The translations under genes were made by a program, and so were the position numbers. A DNA stretch of 64,000 nt from Vicia villosa (lineage: Eukaryota > Streptophyta > Magnoliopsida > Fabales > Fabaceae), in the NCBI RefSeq assembly GCF_029867415.1, contig NC_081183.1, forward strand, positions 114,923,061 to 114,987,060, read 5' to 3'. The notes below the pieces were generated by a model. It made no database searches, was not told the DNA's origin, and was given only the letters and a program-made list of their open reading frames with translations. Numbering within the stretch: the first letter of the stretch is position 1; the number at the start of each line of letters is the position of its first letter. Below, piece after piece: positions 23,027-35,164 of the stretch.

Positions 23027-26000
23027 ATGACTTCTTCATCTTTGACAAGACTTCCAATACCGCTTGCCTCTCAAATCAATGCTCCCATCGTTACTAGTAA
23101 ACACACCTACGTTCTGAAGCTGCCAATGGAGGAGGAGAAAGTGGTGATCTGGGCTTCTCAGGTACATGTCCCTTTCTCCATTTATAGTACTATTCACGCC
23201 TTCTTAGGCCATTTCCCCAAAGCCTCTAAAAAACCCGAACAATTGAGCAAGTTTTTCCTGATCATCATATCCACAATCCTAGAATCTTTCAAGACAAAGA
23301 TTATGAACTATAGTTCAAATGGGTTCTCATGGACGGATTATTCACATAACCAATCCATATCCAAATTTATAACCATTTACTATAATCGGATATAATAACC
23401 AATCCATATACATGGTTATATTTTTACATAACCGGTTATAAAATCGATTTATATAACCACCTTTTATAACCGGTTCTAAAATTTATAACCAGTTTCAAAC
23501 ATCAAAATAAAATTTTTATCTTTGGATATTGTTTTTTACAATTAGTTTTAAATTTTTATTTTTTCGAAAAGAAATTGATTTTCCATTTTTTTCAAAAACA
23601 CTTGATTTTTCGTATTTCCAAAAAAAATCAATTTTCGAAAAAAAATTGATTTTGTTTATTCCGATAAAACAAATGGAAAAAATTCAATGTTTTCGTATTC
23701 CCTTTCATATTTTCGAAAGAACTCGATTTTTTACGAAATTAGAAATAAAATTGATTTTTTTTCGTATTTATGAAAATAATCAACTTTTTTCGTATTTATG
23801 AAAAATGATTTTTTCATATTCCCAAAAAAAACTCGATATATTCGTATTTTTGAAAAAATTAATTTTTCATATTTCCAAAAATAACATCGATTTTCAAAAG
23901 TACTCAATTTTCAGAAGAAAAAAACTCGATTTTCTGAATTTTTGAAAAAAATTTGATTTTTCATATGTTCAAGAAAACTTGATTTTTTGTATTTTTGAAA
24001 AAACTCGTTTTTTTATGTTTTTAGAAATAAATCAATTTGTTGCATTTTTAAAAAAAAAAAACAACTTTATTGTTTTTTTTTAAATTTTTTTTGATTTTTT
24101 GTATTTTCAAATTTTTGTTATTTTTTCGTATTTCTGAAAAAACTCAATTTTCAAAAAATATTTTAATCTAGTTTTTATTTTGGATATGGATTTGGTTAAA
24201 ACCATATTAATAAAAAGTCTAAAATGTGAATTTGGTTAAAAGCCATATTAAAATTAACCAGTTTTTTATAACCGGATTTGGATATGGATATAGATAATTT
24301 ATATAACCGGTTAATTTGAACACCCCTAATAGTTCATAAGCTCTCCTAGACGCGTATTTCGTGCTTTTCCTTCCCAAAAGATTGAGACCTATATTGTCTG
24401 GCTAGATAAAGTAGAGACGAAAAAAAAGCCCAGTTCTGGAAGGATCAAGAAATTTATGACTTGATTCAGATATCACGGATGGGTATTACGTTCAATCCCC
24501 ATATGATCATGCAACTTTGCTTTTTTGGGAAGGTTCCACTAACACTTTTCAACACCGCTTCAGAATGGTGACTCCTACCTTGTTTGACATAGCTGCGATA
24601 ACGAATCTTTACCCCACTAGCAAAACCTTCGACCCCACTCTGATAATTAACATTGAACCAACCTTTGATTTCGACCTCATAACTTATAAACATTTTGTCA
24701 AAGACTTTCATGAGAATGGCTTTGAAAAAGTCTCTGACCATTAGCATATTGCCTTCTTAACCTACTGGCTATATTGCTTTGTTTTTATTTTGATTCTTTG
24801 CAGGTATCCAAAAAAATTACAACTTTGGCCTCTAAGCTTCATGAAGGGCGAAAGATAAATCTCAGTAAGTTAATCTTAGGCTCTTTCTACGAAGCTCTTG
24901 GCCTTGCCACCTATGACTTTAAGTCTATCGATAATCATGCGTACAAGTTCCACATAAATGCTCCTATGTGATTTTTACAACTTTGGCTTAATGCCACATT
25001 TGAGTCTTTCCTGAAATTCAAAATCCCTTCTAACATGGTGTAACATGTTGAAGGAAGACAAGTTGAAGCCATGGGACTTGCTTTGTTGACACCAGAAGAT
25101 GTTGGTCTGTCGACCGCAGATGCTTTCAAGAAGTATGTCATCATGTTTGCATAACATGACATTTTTGAACCATCTATAGCTTCGTTTATCAGTCGAAATT
25201 ATGGTCTCGAATGTTTTAAAATAGAGTTCCATCCTCTTTCTCCTAATCACAAGCCTGAGGCCCTTGATATCTAGTCAGCATTTCTTCGACCTACTATCTT
25301 GTCAACCAAAATTCTTTAGGAAACAAGGGTTTGGGCCTTGTCGAAAATTAGCTAACCTGGTAGCTCAACAATTTGGCTTCTGCCAATTCTTGCCTAAGTC
25401 ATTCTTCCTCCACAAAACATAAATCTCTACAACCACCACTCTTTTCATAGAAAAAGAATACCTATCCTAGTTGAATTTCCTCATTATCGACATCATCACC
25501 TTAACTACTTTTAATTATCAAGTTTGCTATCTCTGCATAGAAGAATTTGAAGAATGAAGGTCGAAATACCATAATGCTCATTTTGTGGAATCTTCAATTA
25601 TTCCGCAGCATCTGACAAATGTTTTTTCAACTATGCTGACTCATTGCAAGAAGAGTACATGTACGCACGTCAAAGAAATTCTGGATTTCCAACATTACTT
25701 TGAGGTTGTATATAACTCTTATTATATTCGTCAAACTCTCTATGACGCGACGCTCTCTTTAAAACAAAAAAAGTATGGAACAAATTCCAACTTTGAAAAC
25801 TCCCCCTTATGCAATTGATAGGTATCATTTTGCTTTAAAGTTTCATTTTTCTAAATTCCCATCATTGCCTACTAGTGAACTTGGCTTGGCATTTCATCCA
25901 TCATTCCTAGACTGGGTACTTTGTGAGTCATTATCAACTTTAGATAACGTACTAAGAAAACCCCGTCATATAGTGGTCTCGTCTAAATACATGGATACTT

Positions 26001-26040
26001 ATAAAGGCCACCTTCGTGTCAGCATTAAACACGTCTGAGT
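23027..26040 (+). pseudogene. Long-type plant mobile domain (aminotransferase-like) pseudogene
   Basis: The start at 23027 reads SKHTYVLKLPMEEEKVVIWA, then PFSIYSTIHAFLGHFPKASK, typical of the N-terminus of long legume PMD proteins. An insertion (about 23311-24330) splits the gene. It resumes at about 24335 with SSPRRVFRAFPSQKIETYIV, then LFWEGSTNTFQHRFRMVTPT (24517 on), HIAFLTYW, an apparent intron, LASKLHEGRKINLSKLILGS (24774 on) and LQLWLNATFES. A C-terminal part follows at 25775-26038 (FHFSKFPSLPTSELGLAFHP). Multiple stops (for example at 24742 and 24969) and frameshifts make it non-functional. It belongs to a PMD branch visibly different from the MULE-2 gene. Confidence 0.72.
23311..24330. 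mobile_element. AT-rich insertion in the PMD pseudogene, possibly non-autonomous hAT
   Basis: It splits the PMD coding sequence. ATAGTTC occurs at both borders (23310-23316, 24329-24335), which could be a 7-8-bp duplication. The right end reads GAACACCCCTA on the plus strand, as in common hAT-type ends (TAGGGGTGTTC). Subterminal ATAACCGGTTAT-like motifs and ATCCATATCC occur at both ends. The middle is a degenerate ~27-bp repeat of TCGTATTTxTGAAAAAAxTCGAT. Confidence 0.5.
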
Positions 26041-26745
26041 CTTGTCGCCCATCTTAATAGGTGATGTAAGAGATTCTTAGGAAATTATGTTTTTTCATCA
26101 TGTCCATTACTTAATCATGTCGAGTATTTGCAGCTACACGTATTACCACTGAGGAATTAAAGAAAAACAAATAGAAGTATTTGTAGAAGCTGATGAGTCA
26201 GATCCTACACAGGAACCCAAACATGTACACCTTGTAAACATGTTTTTCTCTTCGATCAACTTTGGTTTTCTTCCTTATTTATCTTCGTTATTTCTAGAGT
26301 CGAAAAGAGAAAAGTAGTACCCCTACTATTGTCCCAAAAAAGAAGAAAACTAAGAAGGATCCCACCAACGCTGCTCTTGAGGTCGAGTCTGCTGATGATA
26401 GTCCTGGCGGTCTAGAGTTTCCTCAACGCGCTCCTGCTAAGCACCATGGACACTTAGACCACCAAGTAATAGACGTAGGCTCTAGTTATGGTAAGAAGAA
26501 AAAAATCCTCTGCTGATGCTCGAGTAGTCGAGAAAAGAAGAAAAAGACAGAGAAAGTGATTCTCATCCCTTCCACTCTAAAAAGACAGAAGAATGACATA
26601 ACCCCTAAATTTAAGGTAAATAATGCATCACATTGTTTTATTTTTCTTTGATCCATGCCTCGAGACAATACTCATTTCTTGTTGCGTAGGAAAACCCCAC
26701 TCAAAATATACTTCAAATAGCTTTAGGGAAGAAGAAAAAAAATTG
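26041..26745. other. Downstream decay of the PMD pseudogene
   Basis: Contains fragments that look like the charged C-terminal tail of long PMD proteins (Lys/Arg-rich around 26290-26380 and 26490-26560), broken by stops. No intact gene. Confidence 0.35.
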
Positions 26746-27517
26746 ATATCATACATTTCCAACTTTATTTCCAAACTTTAGTATTCGATAAATCTTCATA
26801 AAGTCATAAAGTCAACTTTATTTCCCCACAAATGTTTTTAGGTTACTCACAAGATCGACTAGATTGATCATAGGACATGTGCTTTTATTTTAAACTATGT
26901 TGTTGCGAAACTTGTAAACAAAATGAAGTGAGGCAATTCAAGTAAATTGCAAGAATTTAGTAAATTCTATAAATGATAAATTGCAAACTAAATAAAAATG
27001 GTGTTTACAGGTGCATTTCTCAATAACGCAAATACTTTGAGTTTATATGAGATTTGTACAAATGAATAAACACGCGGATTCTTAACATTAAGACTCCTAT
27101 ATATAATTAATCGAAATAACTGTCTCTGTATCAATATATCATACATTTCCAACTTTATTTCAAAACTTTAGTATTCGATAAATCTTCATAAAGTCATAAA
27201 GTCAACTTTATTTCCCCACAAATGTTTTTAGGTTACTCACAAGATCGACTAGATTGATCCTAGGACATGTGCTTTTATTTTAAACTATGTTGTTGCGAAA
27301 CTTGTAAACAAAATGAAGTGAGGCAATTCAAGTAAATTGCAAGAATTTAGTAAATTCTATAAATGATAAATTGCAAACTAAATAAAAATGGTGTTTACAG
27401 GTACATTTCTCAATAACGCAAATACTTTGAGTTTATATGAGATTTGTACAAATGAATAAACACGCGGATTCTTAACATTAAGACTCCTATATATAATCAA
27501 TTGAAATAATTGTCTCT
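26746..27517. repeat. 390-bp tandem direct duplication (two copies)
   Basis: Copy 1 26746-27135, copy 2 27136-27517, both beginning ATATCATACATTTCCAACTT and differing at only about eight to ten positions. Non-coding. The high identity suggests a recent duplication or gene-conversion event. Confidence 0.92.
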
Positions 27518-28015
<498 letters not shown>

Positions 28016-28065
28016 TTAATAGTCATTTTTCACCTGCCATATAGGCTATATATATTATATAGGGT

Positions 28066-28556
28066 TAATAGTCATTTTTCCCTACCATATAGACGCCTTT
28101 TGACCCCCCCCACCCCCTGGTAAAACAAACACTTGCATAGAATCCCCTCACATTTGTAAAATATCTTTCTATAAACCTTTGGCAGACCAACTCATCAATA
28201 ATGATGATGTGGAAATGTTTTTTATTATTTTCAATTTAAAAGCAATATCAGATGTGTTTAAATATTTCTGGAAGGATGAAAACACCCTTTTGTGAAAAAC
28301 AAAAACTTTAAATAAAATTGACCTTCTTCTTCATGCTCATTTCAAATCCTAACTGTTAGGGCTCTTTGTTTCTGTTTGAAAATTATGAAAAGTTAGTGTT
28401 CTTTGCTCTTTGCTCCGGTTTCCTCTTGAATTGCTTCTAGGAAAAGATTTTGTTGGCTCAAAAATGTACAATTTTTATACTCAGTTATGACATTTATGTG
28501 GTCCTAATGCACACTTTCTATAAGTTTTATGAGGCCCCACATGTTTCTTTCTTCCC
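28066..28556 (+). mobile_element. Old MULE remnant, left terminal part
   Basis: GGGTTAATAGTCATTTTTCC followed by GACGCCTTTTGACCCCC resembles the MULE-1 terminus (GGGTTAAACGCTATTTTGCC). A partial copy of the same terminus occurs just upstream (about 28014-28045). The copia element at 28557 is inserted in it. A transposase-like C-terminal ORF beyond the copia (38704-39042) may be the other side of the same element. No matching right TIR was found. Confidence 0.45.
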
Positions 28557-30054
28557 TGTGAATACAAGATCACACTCGCAAAGATGTTTTTGATTCATGG
28601 TAAACTCCACAAGCATACAAGCAACAAGGCACAAGCAGAAGAACTCAAAGAAAAGCAAGCATTGGTCACTCATGACAGAGCAGGTCGACCTACTATGCAT
28701 ATAGGTCGACTCAATACAAGTAAAACCAGAGGAACTCAGAAAAACAGCAGTCAGGTCGACCTACTCCCATCCCAGGTCGACCTAAAGTAGAGAAATTTAC
28801 ATATCATTCTGCTAGGTCGACCTACACAACAACTAGGTCGACCTAAACTGAGGAAAGGTCCCCAAAACGTATCTGATGTGGATTCTGGTTGACCTACTTC
28901 TTTAACAGGTCGACCTAACTGGGAACAAATGTTATTCAAAGAATATGCAGCTCTGTTAGGTCGACCTAAGCACTACAAGAGGTCGACCTATTTGATCAAA
29001 AATGCCAAAATTTATGGTTTTCTTTGCTCCAACTGATAAGCTCTCATATATATTGTCCAAGGTTAATTATTGCAGTTTTTTTAACACCAACAACTGAAAG
29101 ATACACAAAGGCTTCTCATCTTCGATCATCGACACAACTCCAACACAATTATACACAGTCATTCTTGCGTTGAGGGTTAGCATTCGAGATCGATAACGTC
29201 CATGGAACGGAATTGAAGATTCCCAGTGGGTGATGATTTGTGGGGTTTTTGGTGAATAAAATTCGAGGGTTTTGTCCTCCAAGATAGGTGAATCTTGGGG
29301 GTTTTTATCAAGAGGTTTCATCAAGGATCCATCTGAGTGTGAAGATTGAAGAACAAGGGTTTAAGGCAATTCAAGACACTGCAGAAAAGGGATCAAGTGA
29401 AGCTCTTGGGACACCTTGATCTGGCTCAAGATTAAGGGGGAAGAAGATTCAAAGGATCGACAAATTTGGTTTATTGTTTATCGCTTTGCTTTCTTCTTTG
29501 TATAAACTGCTTTCAACATTAATGGAAGATTTCCCAATTTCAATTTAGAATTGGGGGCAGACGTAGTCGTAGCGAGGACGATCAACAAACTGCCTGAACA
29601 AATATCGTGTTCTTGTCGCTTTTATCTTTTCATTTACATTCTGTTCATATTTGGTCATAATTGCAAATTGATTAACGATTCAAGTGTTAAAATTGTGAAT
29701 TAAGATTCTTCATAAACATCACAATTCACCACGTCTTGAATCTCCATCAATTTGAATATTATCACCAAGTGTTTGTCTTTTTGCTTCTTCCATTATCACT
29801 GCATTGCAAACCAAAGTTTATCAATTTAAAAGTTACTCGATTTTCTGTTGAGAAACGTATTGATTCGATAACATATCATTTCATCGTTAATCTCAATTAT
29901 CTTGTGGTTTTGTCACATATACGACCCTTGCAATAACGGTCCAGAATAGACGCAAGTCGATTCAGAACCGCTTTCGCTTTAGTTCGAAATAATTCCGAAA
30001 AACTCTGTGAGATCTATTCACCCCCCCTCTAGATCCTTAGGCCAGCGTCTAACA
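28557..30054 (+). repeat. 5' LTR of the copia element (1498 bp)
   Basis: Starts TGTGAATACAAG, ends CGTCTAACA. Pairs with 36972-38468. Contains the palindrome array (28682-28989), a TATA-like CATATATATT near 29046-29054, and a long downstream untranslated part. The array therefore lies in the U3 region, just upstream of the probable core promoter. Confidence 0.96.
28682..28989. promoter_or_regulatory. Phased AGGTCGACCT palindrome doublets in the copia LTR
   Basis: Starts of the 10-bp palindrome or close variants: 28682/28703, 28753/28774, 28814/28835, 28886/28907, 28958/28980. The spacing inside the doublets is 21, 21, 21, 21 and 22 bp; between doublets it is 71, 61, 72 and 72 bp. Eight copies are exact. 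The 11-bp linkers and inter-doublet sequences are unrelated to each other. One variant, GGTTGACC (28887), fits loss of the central CpG by C-to-T change. The same array sits in the 3' LTR from 37097. The array ends about 57 bp before a TATA-like sequence. Function unknown; see findings. Confidence 0.9.
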
Positions 30055-30056
30055 AG

Positions 30057-30069
30057 TGGCATCAAGAGC
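30057..30069 (+). other. Primer-binding site of the copia element
   Basis: TGGCATCAAGAGC, two bases after the 5' LTR, a variant of the initiator-Met tRNA complement TGGTATCAGAGC used by most plant copia elements. Confidence 0.85.
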
Positions 30070-30107
30070 TGGTTAATTCCGTGCTACGTGAAACACTTAT
30101 TGGAAAG

Positions 30108-33100
30108 ATGGCTTCCGGACCTAAAGGGGCTCACAATAGAGCTCCAGTTTTCAACGGTGAAAACTATGGCTATTGGAAGGATTGTATGTGTGTCCATATC
30201 AATGCCATTGATAGGAACATCTGGACAGCTATTGTTGATGGTCCCTTTCAGATCACCATAACAAATGCAGCTGGTGCAGTTGTTCCAAAACCAGAAAATA
30301 CTTGGGATTCTGAAGATGAAAAGAGATATGGATACGATTGGAAAGCGAGAAACATTCTAATCTCATCTCTAGGAGTTGATGAATACTATCGCGTTTCCCA
30401 TTGTAGATCTGCTAAAGCTATGTGGGACACATTGCAAGTTGCCCACGAGGGAACGAATGATGTCAAACTAGCTAGAATCAATACGTTAACTCAAGAGTTC
30501 GAACTCTTCCACATGGAAGATGGTGAATCCATCGAAAACATGCAGAAGAGATTCGTTCACTTGAAAAATCGTTTAAATTCTCTTGATAGACCTATTTCCA
30601 ATGCAGTTGCTACTAACAAAATCTTAAGATGTTTGAACAGGGAATGGCAACCCAAGGTTACAGCAATAAAGGAAGCAAATGATCTAAACACCTTAGACAT
30701 TACCACTCTCTTTGGTAAACTAGAGGAACATGAACAACACCTTAAATGCCTTGACATGCATGAGAAAAGGGCAAAGAAAGAGAAGAACATGGAGAAAGAG
30801 GTAGAGAAGAAGTCAATAGCTCTAAAGGCTTCAAGCTCCAAGACCTCAAGACAAGAGCTAGAGGATAGTGATACAAGTGATGACGAAGACTCCGATGATG
30901 AGGAAATGGGACTGTTTGTGCGAAGATACAACAAATATCTAAAGAAAAATGGAGCAAAACATTCTGACAAAGGCTTGATCAACTATAGAAAGCAATCGAA
31001 CAAGTTCAAACAAGATGACAACAACAAAGGAAAAATCAAAGGCCCTTGCTTTAATTGTGGGAAAGTCGGTCACTACAAACCAGATTGTCCATACCTTAAG
31101 AAGGAAAAAGAGAAGAACCAAAGCAAAGGTCATAACAAATCTAAAAGAGCCTACATAGCATGGGAAAGTGATTCATCTAGTGAAAGCTCATCAAGCGATG
31201 AAGAAGAATCAGCAAACTTATGCCTTATGGCTCATCAACACAAGAAAAAGAAAGCTGAAAAATGTCTTGACATTGCCGAAAGGTTGTGGTTCCTTGATAT
31301 CGGATGTTCAAGACACATGACGGGAGACATATCTCTTTTCGTTGTGTTTCACGCAAAGAAAAAGGGGTATGTCACCTATGGAGATAACAATCGGGGAGCC
31401 ATACTTGGTAAAGGAAGTGTAGGTAACCCTTCTACCACAACTATAACTGATGTACTGCTAGTAGAAGGCCTTAAGCATAATCTTTGAAGTATAAGTCAAT
31501 TGTGCGACAAAGATTTTAAAGTAATGTTTACAAATTCTGGCTGCACAATAGAACATACTAAGAAAAGAGACATTATGTTTAATGGCTTAAGAGTAAACAA
31601 CATCTATATGCTAAACTTGGATGAGGTATCTAAGTCTAGTACCAAGTGTCTAATTGCTCTAGGCGAAGACTCATGGCTTTGGCATAGACGTCTCGCCCAC
31701 ATAAATTTTGACTTACTTAATAAAGTTGTCACAAAAGATTTAGTAACCGGCTTACCTAAAATGAAGTTTTCAAAAGATCATCTATGTGATGCTTGTCAAA
31801 AGGGAAAGCAAACAAAAATCTCTTTTAAATCAAAGAACGTGGTTTCAACATCACGCCCTCTTGAACTACTTCACATGGATCTCTTTGGCCCTTCAAGGAC
31901 TAAAAGCATAGGTGGAAACATCTATGGTTTTGTCATTGTCGATGATTACTCTATATTTTGTTGGACAATCTTTCTACCTAGTAAGGATCAAACTTTTCCA
32001 GCTTTCACACAATTTGCAAGATTATGTCAAAATAAAATGAACACCAAAATAGTTGCAATTCGAAGTGATCACGGTGGAGAGTTTGAAAACTATCTTTTTG
32101 AAAAATACTGTGATAAACATGGAATTGAGCATAACTTTTCAGCTCCTAGAACACCACAACAAAATGGGGTGGTTGAACGTAAAAATCGGGTTCTAGAGGA
32201 GTTGGCAAGAACAATGCTGAATGAGGGTAGTCTACCTAAGTATTTTTGTGCTGACTCGATTAGCACCACATGTTATGTTTTGAATAGGATAATAATACGT
32301 CCTATACTGAACAAAACTCCCTATGAATTACTAAAAGGTAGAAAACCAAATGTATCTCATCTCCATGTATTCGGTTGCAAGTGTTTTGTTTTGAACAATG
32401 GTAAGGATAATCTTGGTAAATTCGATGCTAAAGCTGATGAGGGCATCTTCCTTGGTTACTCACAATCTAGCAAAGCATATCGGGTATATAATAAAAGATT
32501 ACTTATAGTAGAAGATTCAGTACACGTGTCTTTTGAGGAATCTTATACAAAATATGTCGAGAAAGGTCTTTCGTTTAATGGTGCAGGTCCATCCACTGAA
32601 GACATTGTCAAAGATAAGGAAGACGGGAATGAAAATATTGTAAAGAAAGATGCTGAGAAAGAGAAAGATGAGTCTCATGATGAAAATGAAAAGGAGAGCA
32701 TCTCAAACAATGAAGAACTTCCTAAGGCCTGGACAAATGTGAAAGACCATCCAATTGACAACATAATAGGAGACATCTCAAAGGGCGTTACAACACGCTC
32801 AAAGATAAGTAACTTCTGTCATCATTTTGCTTTTGTTTCACAAGTTGAGCCGAAAAACGCTAAGGACGCATTACTTGATGAGCATTGGCTAATGGCCATG
32901 CAAGAAGAATTAAACCAATTTAAACGGAATGATGTTTGGGACTTAGTTCCTCATCCGGGAGATCATCAAGTAATAGGCACTAGATGGGTTTTTCGTAACA
33001 AACTTGATGAAAACGGCGTTATTACTAGAAACAAAGCTAGATTAGTTGCCCAAGGTTACAATCAAGAGGAAGGTATTGATTATGAAGAGACATACGCTCC

Positions 33101-34382
33101 TGTAGCACGTCTCGAAGCTATTCGCCTCTTACTTGCCTATGTTTATTCTAAAGACTTCAAACTATTCCAAATGGATGTTAAAAGTGCCTTTCTAAATGGC
33201 TATATAAATGAAGAAGTCTATGTTGCTCAGCCACCCGGCTTTGAGAATTACATGTATCCAACTCATGTTTATAAGCTGAAACGTGCTCTATACGGTCTTA
33301 AACAAGCCCTTCGGGCTTGGTACGAACGTTTGAGCAAATTTCTTCTTAACCAAGGGTACTCTAGGGGTAAAGTTGACACTACTCTCTTTATTAAAATAAA
33401 AGATAAAGATGTACTCTTAGTCCAAGTTTATGTAGATGATATTATATTTGGCTCGACTAATGCAAAACTTGTCAAAGATTTTTCTAAGCTTATGCAGAGT
33501 GAATTTGAGATGAGTCTCATGGGTGAGCTAAATTTCTTCCTTGGTCTACAAATCAAGCAACTCAGTCATGGAAAGTTTGTAAGTCAAACTAAATACTGTA
33601 CAGAGCTGCTCAAAAGATTTGGAATGAGTGAAGCGAAGGAGATTGACACACCTATGGCAACAAATACTAACCTAGACAAAGATGAGAAAGGTGAAGAGGT
33701 TGATGTGAAATTATACCGAGGTATGATATGTTCATTATTGTATCTTACTGCCTCAAGACCAGATATTATGTTTAGTGTGTGTATGTGTGCAAGATATCAA
33801 TCTTGTCCAAAAGAATCTCACTTAAAAGCTGTCAAAAGAATTCTGCGATATTTACGTGGAACTACTACATATGGCCTATGGTATCCAAAGGGAAAAAAGT
33901 GTTATTTGGTAGGATTCTCCGACTCAGATTTTGCTGGCTGCAAATCCGATAGAAAAAGCACCAGTGGAACATGTCATCTATTCTCAAATTCATTGATAAG
34001 TTGGCATAGCAAGAAACAAGTATCGGTTGCATTATCTAGTGCTGAGGCAGAATATGTAGCTGCCGGAAGCTGCTGTGCGCAGATATTATGGCTCAAGCAA
34101 CAACTTCTTGACTTTGGCATTAAGCTTGATCGTATACCTATCATGTGCGACAACACAAGTGCCATAAACTTGAGTAAGAATCCTGTCTTACACTCACGAA
34201 CCAATCATATTGAAATAAGGCATCACTTCCTAAGAGATCATGTAGAGAAAGGAGACGTTATATTTGAACATGTAGAGAGCAAGAAGCAACTAGCTGACAT
34301 CTTCACCAAACCTCTAGCAACGGAGCAATACTTCAACATTCGTAGGGAATTAGGGATACTCGATATCTCTAATTTGGGCTAA
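30108..34382 (+). pseudogene. copia gag-pol polyprotein, one internal stop
   Basis: The ATG at 30108 (MASGPKGAHNRAP) is the first good start after the PBS. Gag: UBN2-type capsid region (about residues 20-210), acidic stretch, CCHC knuckle CFNCGKVGHYKPDC. The protease site reads WFLDIGCSRHMTG, with Ile in place of the usual Ser of D-S-G. TGA at 31485-31487 interrupts the sequence before [10 protein letters not shown]. After it one frame runs to 34382: integrase zinc finger (H-H-C-C in LWHRRLAH...CDACQKGK), DDE residues in [19 protein letters not shown] and NGVVERKN, reverse transcriptase ([23 protein letters not shown]) and RNase H ([17 protein letters not shown]). The stop and the protease substitution argue against activity; everything else is intact. 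Confidence 0.93.
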
Positions 34383-34413
34383 TTACGTTTGTTTCTCTTA
34401 AGGTTATTCCTTT

Positions 34414-34418
<5 letters not shown>

Positions 34419-34494
<76 letters not shown>
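34419..34494. repeat. (TA)n microsatellite after pol
   Basis: About 38 TA units in the copia element, 36 bp after the pol stop. Likely variable between copies of the family. Confidence 0.95.
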
Positions 34495-34496
<2 letters not shown>

Positions 34497-34823
34497 ATTT
34501 CTCTCAAGCTAACATTTCTCTGAGTGTAAAGGTAGTTCATCATCAAGCCAGGCATCATTCCACATTGACTAAAGGCTTCCACTAAACGGTGACACCTACA
34601 TATTGAGAAGACGGTAACATGGTTGTTGTTCACTTCCAAAAATATCATTGATGCTATAATATGCTATCAATTAACATGCTTATAGTGACTTCATACATAT
34701 ATCTTTCTTGCTTATGTATGTGTTTCATCTTTAATCATAGCATATCATATTCTAAACATACAAGCAAGTAACTAGGCATAAACACATCTCATATAGAGCT
34801 TTTTTCACAAATTTTAGGAATTT

Positions 34824-35029
34824 AGGTCGACCTAATCTGCCTCTGAGTCGACCTACACAAGTCATTTTTCAACATACAAATTAAAATGCCCAGTTACGTC
34901 GACCTACCCTTCTTTTAGGTCGACCTAATCTACATTTTTTTAAAGGCTTTTCTGTTAGGTCGACCCAGCCCTAAATTAGGTCGACCTACTGCTATAAAAT
35001 TTTCCCAAATTGGGTCTGTTGGTCGACCC
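34824..35029. promoter_or_regulatory. Second palindrome-doublet array, upstream of the third copia ORF
   Basis: Starts of AGGTCGACCT or variants: 34824/34845, 34896/34917 and 34957/34978, each pair exactly 21 bp apart, with doublets 72 and 61 bp apart, plus a single copy at 35020. TATAAAAT at 34993-35000 lies 6 bp after the last doublet, and the third ORF starts at 35165. The layout copies that of the LTR array although intervening sequence differs. It suggests an internal promoter for the third ORF. Confidence 0.8.
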
Positions 35030-35164
35030 GACCCATACCCCCTCATACATAATCATCTCTTTTACCTCTTTTGCTCATTTGCATACCATTTGTACGACCA
35101 ACCCTAATTCCTCAAGCACAGAATCTGTCACAAATCATCTCTCTCACTCTACTACTCAACAAAC

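Noticed and set aside
28682..28989. Regularly spaced palindromes as a CRISPR-like array
   Set aside because: The repeats are only 10 bp, sit in both LTRs of a plant retrotransposon and have no cas genes; a prokaryotic array makes no sense here.
33974..34204. Minus-strand ORF across copia RNase H
   Set aside because: Antisense shadow of the RNase H domain.
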